Source: Schaalia canis (GTDB lineage: Bacteria > Actinomycetota > Actinomycetes > Actinomycetales > Actinomycetaceae). From it: a DNA stretch of 64,000 nt. The notes beneath the pieces are model-generated. The model worked only from the letters and a program-made list of their open reading frames with translations, did no database searches and was not told the origin of the DNA. The stretch is taken from assembly GCF_003858455.1 (NCBI RefSeq), contig NZ_RQZF01000002.1, forward strand, positions 1-64,000, written 5' to 3'. A program made the translations under genes and the position numbers. Shown here in pieces: positions 7,577 to 16,875 of the stretch (position 1 is its first letter; each line of letters starts with the position of its first letter).

Positions 7577-10027
7577 TCAGATGCCCAGACGGTTGCGACG
7601 GATGATTTCGCCTTCGGTCTGGTTCGAGGTGGGCACGTGGCCGGGGATCGGCACAACGCGCTCGTGAATGGTGTCGATGATCCACTCGGGCTGCGGGAAG
7701 AAGATCGATTCGAGCTCGGGGCCGGGGGTAATGCCGTTGCGCGAGCCGACGACGGCGACGGGGGCGTCAAGATCGTCGAAGGCAAGGGTCTGGACTGTTG
7801 AGGCCACGGTGTGGAGGAAGGATCCACGTTCGACAGCGTCGGAGGCCAGAACCAGGCGGCCGGTCTTCTTCACGGAAGCCAGGAGCTTCTCGTAGTTCAA
7901 AGGAGCCACGAAGCGCAGGTCAATGACCTCAGCGGACATGCCGTACTTTTCTTCGAGGATCTTTGCTGCTTCCATCGCGCGGTACAGGGTTGCACCGTAG
8001 GTGGCGATGGTGACGTCGGTGCCTTCGCGGCGCACGGCGGGCTCGCCTTCGGGCGTCTCGTAGTAGCCAGTGGGGACACCGTCCTTTTCGAACTCTTCGC
8101 CCTTGTCGTACAGGAGCTGGGATTCGAAGAAGACCACGGGGTCGGTGCCTCGCAGGGCCAGGTTGAGCATGCCCTTAGCGTCGGTTGGGGTGGCGGGGAA
8201 GAACACCTTCAGACCAGGGATGTGGGCGGTCAGTGCCGACCAGTCCTGGGAGTGCTGAGCGCCGTACTTGTTACCCACGGACACGCGCAGGACCAGGGGC
8301 ATCTTCAGTAGGCCAGCGGACATGGACTGCCACTTGGCCATCTGGTTGAATACCTCGTCACCGGAGCGGCCCAGGAAGTCACAGTACATGAGCTCGATAA
8401 CCGCGCGGCCGCCGGCCATGGCGTAGCCAACACCGGCGCCAACAATCGAGGCTTCCGCGATGGGCGAGTTGAAGAGGCGACGGTAGGGCAGGGCCTCGGT
8501 CAGGCCGCGGTAGACGGCGAAGGCGCCGCCCCAGTCGCGGTTTTCTTCACCCCATGCTGCCATCGTGGGATCGATGGAGAAGCGGTGGAGCATCGCTTCA
8601 AAGAGAGCGTCGCGGAACTGGAACATCTTCATCTTCGAGACGGGCTTACCGTTCTCGTCGAATGCGGTGCGGATCTTCTTTTCGAGGGCGGCCACGCGGG
8701 GGTTGCCTTCGAGGGTGATCTCAGGCTCGCCTTCCTCCATTGCCTCGGTGGGCGTGTTGGAGAACATGACGGTTTCGATGTAGCCGTCGGCGATACGGGG
8801 GCACTTATCTTCGTCAGTGGCCAGGCGCAAAACCTTGGTGAGCTTTTCGGTGAAGGCTGCGGTGTAGGCATCAATGTCGCTCTGGGTGGTGAGGCCATTG
8901 GCGATGAGGAGCTCGGAGTAGGACTTGATGCAGTCCACGTTCTGCCACAGCTCGACTTCGTCGGCATTGCGGTAGGAGGAGGCGTCCGAGGGCGAGTGGC
9001 CGGAGAAGCGGTAGGTGAGGGTGTCCATGAGGACGGGGCCCTTGCCTGCTTCGAGGATGGCCTTCTTGCGGGTGGTGGCGTCTGCAACGGCGAGGGGGTT
9101 GATGCCGTCGACGCGTTCGGCGTGCATAGCCTCCGGGTTGAGGCCTGCGCCGACGCGGGCGAGGACCTCGTAGCCCATGGTTTCACCGAAGGTCTGGCCA
9201 CCCATACCATAGAAGTTGTTGAAGAAGTTGAACAGGATGGGCGGGTAGCCGCCGTCCTCTTCACGCCACAGGGTGGCGAACTGGTCCATGGTGGCGAAGT
9301 TCATGGCTTCCCACACGGGGCCGCAGGCCATGGAGGCGTCACCAATATTGGAGATGACGATACCGGGCTTGCGGTTGATGCGCTTGAACAGTGCTGCACC
9401 GTTGGCGACGGGGGCCGAACCGCCAACGATGGCGTTGTTCGGGTAGGAGCCGAAGGGCAGGAAGAAGGTGTGCATGGAGCCGCCCAGGCCTCGGTTGAAG
9501 CCTGACTTGCGGGCGAAGATTTCAGCCAGGGCACCGAAGAGGATGAAGTTTTCGGTGAGGTCCTTGGTGTCGGTGTAGTCGATCTGCTCAGCGAAGGACA
9601 GGGTTTCTCCGTCAAGGAAGTCCTTCATGATCGTCTCAAGCTGGCTGTTGTCGATCTGACGCATTGCCGAGTAGCACTTGGCGAGGATTTCACCGTGGGA
9701 ACGGTGGGAGCCGAAGAGCTGATCGTCGGGGGTGAGAACGAAGGACTGGCCAACGTAGGCGGCTTCCTGGCCAATACCAAGGTGGGCGGGGCCAGCGTGG
9801 TTGTATTCGATACCTTCCCACGAGCCGGTCTTCTTAATGGAGTCCAGCATTGACTCGAAGGTGCGCACAACGATCATGTCGTGGAGCATGCGTACCATGC
9901 CGTCCTTGCCGTAGCGGGCAAGTTCGGTGTCGAGGTTGAAGGTGTAGGTGTTGAGGGGGATCTCCGGGATGGTGAGTTTGCCGGGAGCGCGCACCACCGA
10001 GGGATCAACGATAAGAGACTTAGTCAT
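7577..10027 (-). CDS. Fused E1 alpha-beta, TPP-dependent 2-oxo acid/acyloin dehydrogenase
   Basis: An 816-residue protein. The E1 alpha half (about 40-440) has the thiamine diphosphate motif starting GDA (229-231) and ending NN (270-271). The E1 beta half (about 480-810) begins [15 protein letters not shown] and has IGAGVG-type and [10 protein letters not shown] blocks. Most E1 proteins of this type are separate alpha and beta chains, so this is a natural fusion. The GDA-to-NN spacing is longer than the usual GDG(about 30)NN. The start at MTKSLIV is chosen because the upstream extension is low-quality sequence overlapping the E3 stop. With E2 and E3 from the same operon it would form a complete complex making an acyl-CoA. 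Pyruvate, branched-chain or acetoin-type substrate cannot be decided from sequence alone. Confidence 0.85.
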   Translation of the reverse strand: MTKSLIVDPSVVRAPGKLTIPEIPLNTYTFNLDTELARYGKDGMVRMLHDMIVVRTFESMLDSIKKTGSWEGIEYNHAGPAHLGIGQEAAYVGQSFVLTPDDQLFGSHRSHGEILAKCYSAMRQIDNSQLETIMKDFLDGETLSFAEQIDYTDTKDLTENFILFGALAEIFARKSGFNRGLGGSMHTFFLPFGSYPNNAIVGGSAPVANGAALFKRINRKPGIVISNIGDASMACGPVWEAMNFATMDQFATLWREEDGGYPPILFNFFNNFYGMGGQTFGETMGYEVLARVGAGLNPEAMHAERVDGINPLAVADATTRKKAILEAGKGPVLMDTLTYRFSGHSPSDASSYRNADEVELWQNVDCIKSYSELLIANGLTTQSDIDAYTAAFTEKLTKVLRLATDEDKCPRIADGYIETVMFSNTPTEAMEEGEPEITLEGNPRVAALEKKIRTAFDENGKPVSKMKMFQFRDALFEAMLHRFSIDPTMAAWGEENRDWGGAFAVYRGLTEALPYRRLFNSPIAEASIVGAGVGYAMAGGRAVIELMYCDFLGRSGDEVFNQMAKWQSMSAGLLKMPLVLRVSVGNKYGAQHSQDWSALTAHIPGLKVFFPATPTDAKGMLNLALRGTDPVVFFESQLLYDKGEEFEKDGVPTGYYETPEGEPAVRREGTDVTIATYGATLYRAMEAAKILEEKYGMSAEVIDLRFVAPLNYEKLLASVKKTGRLVLASDAVERGSFLHTVASTVQTLAFDDLDAPVAVVGSRNGITPGPELESIFFPQPEWIIDTIHERVVPIPGHVPTSNQTEGEIIRRNRLGI

Positions 10028-10073
10028 TGTCGTGTTTCTTTTCTGCCTACTTTGGCGGTTTGGAGGAGAGGAA

Positions 10074-11435
10074 TCAGAAAGCCCAGAGAGCTTCGCGGAT
10101 GACTTCGGACACCGTCGGGTGCGGGAATACAAGCTGGCGAGCGTCCTCAATGGTCAGCTCGGTTTCCAGCATGGCCTGTGCGCCCCAGATCATTTCGGAG
10201 GCGTAGGCACCCAGGACGTGAACGCCCAGGATCTGGCGGGTGTGCTTGTCAGCGATGACCTTGGCAAAGCCCGGTGCGCGGAAGCCGTTTTCTGCGATGA
10301 AACGGCCCGACATGAGGGCAGGTGCCTTGGCGGTGATGATCTCGTGTCCAGCCTCAATAGCGGAGGCTTCGGTCATGCCAACGCCGGCCATTTCGGGGGC
10401 CGTGTACACCACCCACGGGACGGTGTTCCAGCGCATGACTTCACCGCGGCGGTAGGCCTCGGGGTCAAGGATATTGGCGGCGGCAACCTCGCCCATACGG
10501 TAGGCGGAGTGTGCCAGCGGGGAGCGACCGTTGCAGTCACCCACTGCCCACACGTTGGGCAGGTTCGTGCGCATACGATCGTCGACAACGATACCGCGAG
10601 GAGTCATCTCCAGGCCGGTGTTTTCTGCGCCCCAGCCCTGCAGTGCGGGGCGGCGGCCAACGGCCATGAGGATGACGTCGGCGTCAACGGTCTGGGCAAC
10701 CCCATCCTTGGAGTAGGTGATAGTGCCATCGGAGATGGACTCGACCTTGCATCCCATTTCGAAGGTGACGTTTTTGAGGGCCTTGCGCAGCGCGGAAGCA
10801 ACCTCGGCATCAGCAAAGGGAGTGATCTCGGCGGCCATTTCAATGACGGTGACCGTCGTGCCCAGCGCAGCGTAGAGTGCTGCGAACTCAACGCCGATCA
10901 CGCCGCCGCCGACAACAGTCAGACGGGAGGGAACGGTTTCGAGGGAGAGGATGCCCGTGGAGTCAACAACCTTGGGGTTGTCGGCTGCGCCCGGGATTGG
11001 GGGCATGACGGGCACGGAGCCGGTGGCGAGGATGACGTGTTCGGCGGTGTAGGTGGTGCCCTCAACCGTCACACGTCCGGGGCCTTCAAAGATGCCGCGG
11101 GCGTTGAGGACGGTGACGCCAGCCTTCTTTTCTGCCATGCCCACACCGGCGACGAGGCCCTTAACGACCTCGGCTTTCCAGGCCTGCATGCGCTCCCAAC
11201 TGTAGGAGACGCCCTCGGCATGAACGCCAAACTGGTCGCCTTCAAGAGCGTGGGTGTAGGTCTTGACGGAGTTCAGCAGGGTCTTGGTGGGGATGCAGCC
11301 CACGTTGAGGCAGGTGCCGCCAAGGGCGACTTCTTCAACGAGGAGGACCTTCTTGCCTGCGTGGCCGAGGCGTTCAGCAGCGAGGTAGCCGCCGGGGCCA
11401 CCACCGAGGACGATAACGTCGAATTCAGTAGTCAT
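10074..11435 (-). CDS. lpdA: Dihydrolipoyl dehydrogenase (E3)
   Basis: A 453-residue flavoprotein disulfide reductase. It has the FAD motif GGGPGGY, the redox pair C42 and C47 in [13 protein letters not shown], a second nucleotide site [12 protein letters not shown], and the C-terminal catalytic H439/E444 in HPTVSE. It reoxidises lipoyl groups on E2 with NAD+. The start at MTTEFDV has GATGAGAG just upstream; an ATG nine bases earlier overlaps the E2 stop as ATGA and is the alternative. The gene is translationally coupled to E2 and lies 46 bases before E1. Confidence 0.93.
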   Translation of the reverse strand: MTTEFDVIVLGGGPGGYLAAERLGHAGKKVLLVEEVALGGTCLNVGCIPTKTLLNSVKTYTHALEGDQFGVHAEGVSYSWERMQAWKAEVVKGLVAGVGMAEKKAGVTVLNARGIFEGPGRVTVEGTTYTAEHVILATGSVPVMPPIPGAADNPKVVDSTGILSLETVPSRLTVVGGGVIGVEFAALYAALGTTVTVIEMAAEITPFADAEVASALRKALKNVTFEMGCKVESISDGTITYSKDGVAQTVDADVILMAVGRRPALQGWGAENTGLEMTPRGIVVDDRMRTNLPNVWAVGDCNGRSPLAHSAYRMGEVAAANILDPEAYRRGEVMRWNTVPWVVYTAPEMAGVGMTEASAIEAGHEIITAKAPALMSGRFIAENGFRAPGFAKVIADKHTRQILGVHVLGAYASEMIWGAQAMLETELTIEDARQLVFPHPTVSEVIREALWAF

Positions 11436-11440
11436 ATCTC

Positions 11441-12796
11441 TCATCCCAGAACAGTGACGTCGATGTTTTCAATGGCGGCGACGAGGTCGCGCAGGAAGCG
11501 AGCGGCATCCGCACCGTCGATGACCTGGTGGTCAGCGGTGAGGGAGAAGCCGATGCGCTGTTCCACGCCCACGCTGCCGTCTGCAAGGACGACCGCGCGA
11601 GGAGTAATGGCAGCCACGCCCAGAATGGCGGTCTGGGGGCGGTTGATGATCGGGGTGAAGGTTTCCACGCCGAAAGAGCCCAGGTTGGACACGGTGAAGG
11701 TGCCGCCCGAGAGCAGATCGGGGCTGATGGTTCCAGCGATGGCGTCGGCAGCAAGCTGCTTGGAGGCGGCGGAGAACTGCTTGAGGGTCATGGCCGATGC
11801 GCCGCGAACCACGGGGACGAGCAGGCCACGGGGGGTATCTGCTGCGAAGCCGAGGTGGACGTTTTCGAAGGTGGTGAGCACGCCGTCAGCCAGGGTGGCG
11901 TTAAAGACGGGGTACTTGGTGAGGGTCTTAACAACGGCGTAGCCCACGAGGTCACCGATGGTGATGGCGTTCAGCCCCAGGGACTCGTCAGCATTCTTGA
12001 GCTTCTTACGCATAGCGAGCAGACCGTCAGCCTTAGCTGAGACGGTGTAGGACAGTTGCGCGGCCTCTGCCAGGGAGGCGACCATGCGTTCTGCAACGAC
12101 CTTGCGAATACCCTTGAGGGGTGCTGATTCGGTGGCACCGGGGTATTCGCCTGCGGAAACAGGGGCAGCAGCACTGGCAGCAGCAGGTGCTGGCGCTGCG
12201 GCTGCACCTGCAGCAAGGTCAGCGGTGGAGACGCGTCCGCCGAGGCCGGTTCCAGAGCCACTTGCGCCTTCTGCGCGGGCGGCGGAGGTGGCGGGGTTGG
12301 CGGCCAGGTGAGCTTGAACGTCGCGTTCGATGACGCGTCCGCCAGGGCCAGAACCTTCGGTGACGGCGGAGGCGTCAAGACCATGGCCTTCAGCGAGGCT
12401 GCGTGCGCGCGGGGAGATGGCGCCGCCGGAGGCGGAGGTCGCAAAGGAGGGAGCGGGAGCTTCGGCTGCGGGGGCGGCCTCGGCGGGAGCCTCGTCGTTG
12501 GATGCTGCGGGGGCAGCGTCGGTGCTGCCGCCGGGCACGAGGGAGGAGATGTCTTCGCCGGGCTCACCGAGGATGATGAGGGGATCCTTGACGGGGACTT
12601 CGTCGCCTTCTTCCCACAGGAGTTTCAGGACGGTGCCAGCGTCAGTGCTTTGCACCTCCATGGTGGACTTATCTGTCTCAACCGAGCACAGAACCTGGTC
12701 GACGGCGACGGTGTCGCCAACGGCGACCTCCCACGACATGATCAGGCACGACTCGACCGAGTTGCCGAGCTGGGGCATCACCACGATGGTGGCCAT
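11441..12796 (-). CDS. Dihydrolipoamide acyltransferase (E2)
   Basis: A 451-residue E2 with one lipoyl domain (1-80; lipoyl lysine K43 in ETDKSTMEV), an Ala/Pro-rich linker, a peripheral subunit-binding domain (about 125-160, ISPRARSLAEGHGLD), another Ala/Pro linker and the catalytic acyltransferase domain (about 215-451) with H423 and D427-G428 in DHQVIDG. It moves the acyl group from the E1-bound thiamine intermediate to CoA. It follows the DeoR gene by 9 bases and overlaps the E3 region, so the three genes are one transcript. The order E2-E3-E1 is unusual. Confidence 0.9.
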   Translation of the reverse strand: MATIVVMPQLGNSVESCLIMSWEVAVGDTVAVDQVLCSVETDKSTMEVQSTDAGTVLKLLWEEGDEVPVKDPLIILGEPGEDISSLVPGGSTDAAPAASNDEAPAEAAPAAEAPAPSFATSASGGAISPRARSLAEGHGLDASAVTEGSGPGGRVIERDVQAHLAANPATSAARAEGASGSGTGLGGRVSTADLAAGAAAAPAPAAASAAAPVSAGEYPGATESAPLKGIRKVVAERMVASLAEAAQLSYTVSAKADGLLAMRKKLKNADESLGLNAITIGDLVGYAVVKTLTKYPVFNATLADGVLTTFENVHLGFAADTPRGLLVPVVRGASAMTLKQFSAASKQLAADAIAGTISPDLLSGGTFTVSNLGSFGVETFTPIINRPQTAILGVAAITPRAVVLADGSVGVEQRIGFSLTADHQVIDGADAARFLRDLVAAIENIDVTVLG

Positions 12797-12805
12797 GTGT
12801 TCCTC

Positions 12806-13558
12806 CTAGACGACACGCAGTTGCGTGTGCTCTTCCAATTCCTTGACCGATTCAGCGGTGAGGGCGTCATCGGTGATGATGCCGGTGACCTCTCCGATGT
12901 CCATATAGCTGACAAATCCGCTGCGACCGTACTTTGACGAGTCTGCGAGCAGCCAGGTCTCCTCAGCGCGGGCTCGCATGAGGGATCCGACTTGTCCACC
13001 TTCGACAAGTTGCGTGGTGAGGCCACGGTCGATGGTGAATCCGTCGGTGCCCAGGAATGCAATGCGGGCGTTGAAGGCGTTAATGGAGCGTTCAGCGACG
13101 GGGCCGACGAGTGATTCCGATTCGGGCCGGAATTGGCCGCCTGTCAGCGTGATGCTCAGTTGGGGGTTGTTTCGCGCGTTGGCGAATACGAGGACGGAGT
13201 TGGTGACGATTTGCACCCCTCGACGTCCAAAAAGGTAGCGGACCATCATGGCGCAGGTGGTGCCTGCTTCGATCATGATGCGGTCATCGTCGCGCACGAG
13301 GGCGGCGGCCGCAGCTGCGATGCGTTCTTTTTCTTCGACGCGGTCGCTTTGACGCAGGTGGATGTTGCGATAGGCGGTGGGGCGTGCGCCGCCGTGGGTG
13401 CGCACAAGGTAGCCGTCTTCTTCGAGGCCTTTGAGTGTGGAGCGGATGGTGACTGGGGAGACGCCAAGTTCTTCGGAGAGCACGTTGACGCTGACCTCGC
13501 CATTCATGGCGAGGCGGTCAAGGATGTGGTTCGCGCGTTCAACGCGATCCATGCTCAT
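12806..13558 (-). CDS. DeoR-family transcriptional regulator
   Basis: A 250-residue repressor. The N-terminal winged helix (about 5-58) contains ELGVSPVTIRSTLKGLEEDG. The C-terminal sugar-phosphate sensor domain has IEAGTTC, NSVLV, LTGGQF and FLGTDGF blocks typical of DeoR proteins that bind phosphorylated sugars. GAGGAAG precedes the chosen ATG. It is the first gene of the E2-E3-E1-PHP-SDR-MDR operon, so it most likely autoregulates that operon in response to a sugar phosphate such as fuculose-1-phosphate. The inducer is inferred. Confidence 0.88.
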   Translation of the reverse strand: MSMDRVERANHILDRLAMNGEVSVNVLSEELGVSPVTIRSTLKGLEEDGYLVRTHGGARPTAYRNIHLRQSDRVEEKERIAAAAAALVRDDDRIMIEAGTTCAMMVRYLFGRRGVQIVTNSVLVFANARNNPQLSITLTGGQFRPESESLVGPVAERSINAFNARIAFLGTDGFTIDRGLTTQLVEGGQVGSLMRARAEETWLLADSSKYGRSGFVSYMDIGEVTGIITDDALTAESVKELEEHTQLRVV

Positions 13559-13598
13559 TGCGGTCACTTCCTCGTGATGTCCGAAGGGCAAGCCCTTC

Positions 13599-13638
13599 CG
13601 TTTATCTTTCTCTTGTGGCCATAATAATCGATAAAACG
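13599..13638. promoter_or_regulatory. Candidate DeoR operator
   Basis: An imperfect inverted repeat, CGTTTATC (13599-13606) and GATAAAACG (13630-13638), lies 41-80 bases upstream of the DeoR start in an AT-rich patch that probably holds the promoter. No clear -35/-10 pair could be fixed. The rest of 13559-13838 shows no gene. Confidence 0.4.
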
Positions 13639-13730
13639 AAAGACAGCAAGGTCACATTCCACTGAGAAGATACCTCTGACGACAGCCTCTTGAGTAGGAC
13701 TTTCCCTTGATAAGTCGGCAGAATATGCGG

Positions 13731-13774
13731 GAGGGCCTGCCGTTTCGTCCCACCACGACAAACGACAGACCCTC
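13731..13774 (-). terminator. Hairpin after fucU, probable end of the fucose operon
   Basis: A long imperfect stem (GAGGG-CTG-CGTTT-GTC pairing with GAC-AAACG-CAG-CCCTC) lies about 65 bases past the fucU stop codon. It has no strong T run, so termination may be partial and read-through into the DeoR operon is possible. Confidence 0.5.
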
Positions 13775-13838
13775 TCGATCAGAGTTTCACCTTTGCAAGG
13801 CAAATGAAAGGACTAAGGTCCTTCACAGGCTCGGGGAT

Positions 13839-14270
13839 TCATTCACCCGGCTGACGCACTCCCACTGTCAGCAGCAGATTCGCGTACAAGCGCTGATCGC
13901 CGGTGGCAATGATAATGCCGACATCCCCGCTGCGGGCAGCATCATAGAATGCCCAGCGCTTAATCTCGCCGAACTCGACATCAGGCAAAGCAGCGCGGTA
14001 ATCGTCGTGGGCATCAATGACGATGGGGTCATTGTCATCCTCAGGCACCATAATTTCGGCCTTCTCAATCGGAATGGTTCGCTTGAGAACGTCAAGCACC
14101 TGATTGACATCCAGCAGGCCGGGGGCAAGGTTGAGTGAAACAAGCTCACACAGTTCGTTGACGCCAGTGGTGTGGGGGTAGTTGCCGTCAGCAATAAGGA
14201 TCTTCGAACCGTGGCCTGCCGCAGCCAGAGCACGCAGAAGTTGGGGATGGGTCATGGGTCCGTACAGCAT
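13839..14270 (-). CDS. fucU: RbsD/FucU-family mutarotase (L-fucose mutarotase)
   Basis: A 143-residue protein of the RbsD/FucU family, with the conserved N-terminal block AAAGHGSKILIADGNYP and a C-terminal LYANLLLTVG. These enzymes interconvert sugar anomers so the isomerase gets the right form. Assignment to fucose, not ribose, comes from the neighbouring fucose isomerase. AAAGGA precedes the ATG, and the gene starts 12 bases after the LacI stop. It is the last gene of the fucose operon. Confidence 0.85.
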   Translation of the reverse strand: MLYGPMTHPQLLRALAAAGHGSKILIADGNYPHTTGVNELCELVSLNLAPGLLDVNQVLDVLKRTIPIEKAEIMVPEDDNDPIVIDAHDDYRAALPDVEFGEIKRWAFYDAARSGDVGIIIATGDQRLYANLLLTVGVRQPGE

Positions 14271-14282
14271 TGTCGGGTCCTT

Positions 14283-15278
14283 TCATACAAGCGAGCTGTT
14301 CCGGATGACCAGCTCAGGTTCAATCAGAACATCTGTGGGAGCTTCACCCTCAAGCAGGGAAGCCATTTGGTTGATAGCCGCCCGTCCCACCAGGTCAAAG
14401 CGCTGACGAATCGTGGTCAGGGGAGGTAGATAACATTCTGCCCCATCGTTGTCGTCAAAGCCGACGATCTTCACCTCGTGGGGAATGTCCACCCCGCGCT
14501 CATGAAGAGCACGCATCGCACCAAGAGCAAGCTGATCGTTAGCCGCCACGAAACCTTCAGGGAGAGTCGCCATAGCTTTCACCGTGCGATAGCCGTCCTC
14601 TGCGTTCCACGACGGATTCGTCACGATGTCGTAGTTGACGCCTGCGGCTTCGCAAGCTGTCACAAAACCTTCGCGACGTCGGTCGGCATCGCTCCAACTA
14701 TCCGGGCCAGCCAGATGGGTGAGGCTACGCACTCCTGCCTGGCACAGGTGCCGGGTTGCCACCTCGGTACCGTGGGCATTATCCACTGACACAGTCGATA
14801 CTCCCGGCAGGTTCGTCTCATTCGCTAGAAGAAGAACCGTCGGCGTATGCGTAGCCATCTCCATCGCCAACTCAACTGTTGGCTGCTGGCCGCCCAGAAT
14901 AATGACACCATCCACTTGGAAAGGAGGGGCACCATTGTCGATTCTTCCCGCACCGAGATAAGCGTTCGTCACACTCACCGTGTAATCTGCCCCACCGGCC
15001 TCGTCCATCACAGCCAACAGAGTCTGGCCGTGACCGTGGAACATTGGCGCAGCCAGAACCACATGGAGCACGCCGGTTTTATTTCCCGCCAGGGCACGGG
15101 CAGCGTAGTTGGGACGATAGCCAACTTCGTCAATGATCTCCGCAATCCTGCGTCGCGTAGAATCAGCAACTTCGCCATCGCCCCGCACCACGCGGGACAC
15201 AGTGTTAGAGGACACGCCCGCTAGCCGCGCAACGTCGGCTAGCGAGACGCGCCTTCGCCGTTCACGGGTTGTGGACAC
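14283..15278 (-). CDS. LacI-family repressor of the fucose operon
   Basis: A 331-residue LacI/GalR regulator. The helix-turn-helix is VSLADVARLAGVSSNTVSRV (11-30), followed by the hinge-helix region and a periplasmic-binding-like sensor domain containing FVAANDQLALGAMRAL and VKIVGFDDND. The GTG start at 15278 gives the normal family length and overlaps the kinase gene by 17 bases; the longer upstream frame is only a shadow of the kinase gene. It probably binds the operator at 22489-22506 at the head of the operon. Its effector is presumably L-fucose or a derivative. Confidence 0.88.
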   Translation of the reverse strand: MSTTRERRRRVSLADVARLAGVSSNTVSRVVRGDGEVADSTRRRIAEIIDEVGYRPNYAARALAGNKTGVLHVVLAAPMFHGHGQTLLAVMDEAGGADYTVSVTNAYLGAGRIDNGAPPFQVDGVIILGGQQPTVELAMEMATHTPTVLLLANETNLPGVSTVSVDNAHGTEVATRHLCQAGVRSLTHLAGPDSWSDADRRREGFVTACEAAGVNYDIVTNPSWNAEDGYRTVKAMATLPEGFVAANDQLALGAMRALHERGVDIPHEVKIVGFDDNDGAECYLPPLTTIRQRFDLVGRAAINQMASLLEGEAPTDVLIEPELVIRNSSLV

Positions 15279-16662
15279 GAGTCTGAGCCGTCTCAGCGAT
15301 AACAGCGGGACGATCTGCTGGGTCGAGGTGTCCCATGATCTCAAGCTGCGCCAGCAAGCCACCGAGGATCGAGGCCTCGATAGGCCCGGCGACCACGCGC
15401 ACATTCGCCAGGCGAGCGGTCAGATCCGACAGCAGGTGGTTGCGTGCACCGCCGCCGACGAGGTTAAGCTGCTCGGGGCGCTCCCCCACAATCGCCGCCA
15501 AGTCATCAATGGCGCGCGCATAGCGGCGAGCGAAGGACTCAATAACAAGGCGGACGTATTCCGGCATGGAGGTCGGCGCTGCGACACCTTGCTCAGCCAT
15601 TGCCTCGTCAATTTTTTCGACCATGCCGCCAGGTTCGGCAAAACGCGGATCGTCGGGATCGAAAACGGCCTCGCACGGTGCACACTCGCGGGCCTGAGCG
15701 ACAAGCTCATCAGTATCAGTGGGGGTTCCCTCACGTTCCCACTGGCGCTGGAGTTCCTGCAGAATCCACATGCCGGTGATATTAAACAGAGGGCGCACGC
15801 CACCATCAGTGCGGCCTTCATTTGTCAGGCCGATGGCGTAGGCTTCGGGGCTGATCAACGGCTCATCTTCCATGGCGCCCAAAACCGACCAGGAGCCAGC
15901 CGACAGGAAGAATGCCTTCTTCACGCTGTCTTCAATAGGCAGGCCGTGGACAGCACAGGCGGTGTCATGGGCTCCTGCGCGGACAACAGTGAGATGTTCA
16001 AGGCCAGGCACAGTGCACGGGCCAACGACAGTGAGGTCCTTGTTGAGTTCCCCGGCCCACTCCTTCTTCAGGCCAAGGCGGGTGAAGACCTCGTCAGACC
16101 ATTCACGCGCGCCCGGGCCACACAGGCCCGAGGTGGAAGCAATCGTGCGGGACCAGCCCTTCACGCCGGTGAGTTTCCAAGCGAAATAGTCAGGAAGGAA
16201 CAGGAAGGTTGCGATCTCGTCAACCTGTTCGGGGTGTTCCTGGGTGAGGGCAAAGAGTTGATTAGCGGAGTTAATGGTTGCCGGAGCGTTTCCGGTCAGT
16301 TCAAAGAACTCCTCATCACCAATGCGGGCGCGGAAGGCATCGTGGGTGCGGACGGTGCGCTCGTCACGGTAGGCAAGCGACTTACCAACAATTTCGTCAT
16401 TGCTGTTCAGGGGAACGAAGTCAACGCCCCAGGTGTCAACAGAGATAGAGACGGCGTCGGGGAACTGTTCCGCAGCCTTTTTCAGGCCAGCGACAAGTTC
16501 TGTCCACATGGTGTCCAGGTCCCACACCAGGTCGTCACCGTCGCGGCGCGCCTCATGGTAAAAGCGGTGAACCTTCGTGATCTCAAGATGTCCATCAACA
16601 AGAGTGCCGGCAAGAACGCGACCGGACGAGGAGCCAAGATCAACGGCAAGTGCGGTAGTCAT
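15262..16662 (-). CDS. RhaB-like FGGY sugar kinase, probable L-fuculokinase
   Basis: A 466-residue FGGY kinase starting MTTALAVDLGSSSGRV. Blocks seen are SISVDTWGVDF, AYRDERT, the substrate/nucleotide block SAGSWSVLG, and NLVGGGARNHLL. These resemble rhamnulokinase (RhaB) more than E. coli FucK, but the gene sits directly after fucose isomerase, so L-fuculose to L-fuculose-1-phosphate is the likely reaction. AGGAAGG supports the chosen ATG; the upstream in-frame extension runs through hairpin sequence. It overlaps the LacI gene. L-rhamnulose could be an additional substrate. Confidence 0.82.
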   Translation of the reverse strand: MTTALAVDLGSSSGRVLAGTLVDGHLEITKVHRFYHEARRDGDDLVWDLDTMWTELVAGLKKAAEQFPDAVSISVDTWGVDFVPLNSNDEIVGKSLAYRDERTVRTHDAFRARIGDEEFFELTGNAPATINSANQLFALTQEHPEQVDEIATFLFLPDYFAWKLTGVKGWSRTIASTSGLCGPGAREWSDEVFTRLGLKKEWAGELNKDLTVVGPCTVPGLEHLTVVRAGAHDTACAVHGLPIEDSVKKAFFLSAGSWSVLGAMEDEPLISPEAYAIGLTNEGRTDGGVRPLFNITGMWILQELQRQWEREGTPTDTDELVAQARECAPCEAVFDPDDPRFAEPGGMVEKIDEAMAEQGVAAPTSMPEYVRLVIESFARRYARAIDDLAAIVGERPEQLNLVGGGARNHLLSDLTARLANVRVVAGPIEASILGGLLAQLEIMGHLDPADRPAVIAETAQTRVHNP

Positions 16663-16707
16663 AGCGTGGCCCTTCCTGGGCAGTGAGAGGAGAGTCGAAG
16701 CAGAATC

Positions 16708-16785
16708 GGCCGCATCTTTGCGGCCCAAAAGCCTAGGTGGTGGGGTGTGCTGTGGGGTGAATACCCGGAGTATCCACCCCACAGC
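16708..16785 (-). promoter_or_regulatory. Two hairpins between fucI and the kinase gene
   Basis: The 213-base gap between fucI and the kinase holds a strong hairpin (GCTGTGGGGTG at 16749-16759 pairing with 16775-16785, with ATAC/GTAT inside) and a second one (GGCCGCA-TCTT-TGCGGCC, 16708-16725). In the direction of transcription they follow fucI, so partial termination or mRNA protection that raises FucI over kinase is plausible. Confidence 0.5.
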
Positions 16786-16875
16786 CACCTGTGCTTATTC
16801 ACGAGAGTAACGCGTCAATGCGTTCCTTTCTCGCGGTGAGCGCCCAACGTGGAGGCACTCAGTTGCTAACGAGCG

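Noticed and set aside
8585-9505. A 306-codon plus-strand frame inside E1
   Set aside because: Antisense shadow of the E1 alpha domain with its TPP motif.
9948-10150. Extended N terminus of E1 from 10150
   Set aside because: The extension overlaps the E3 stop region and reads as Ser/Arg-rich non-conserved sequence; MTKSLIV is the sensible start.
9948-11942. A 664-codon open frame on the plus strand opposite E3 and E2
   Set aside because: It is the mirror of strongly conserved E3/E2 coding sequence; its product is Gly/Asp/Val-rich low-quality sequence with no motif.
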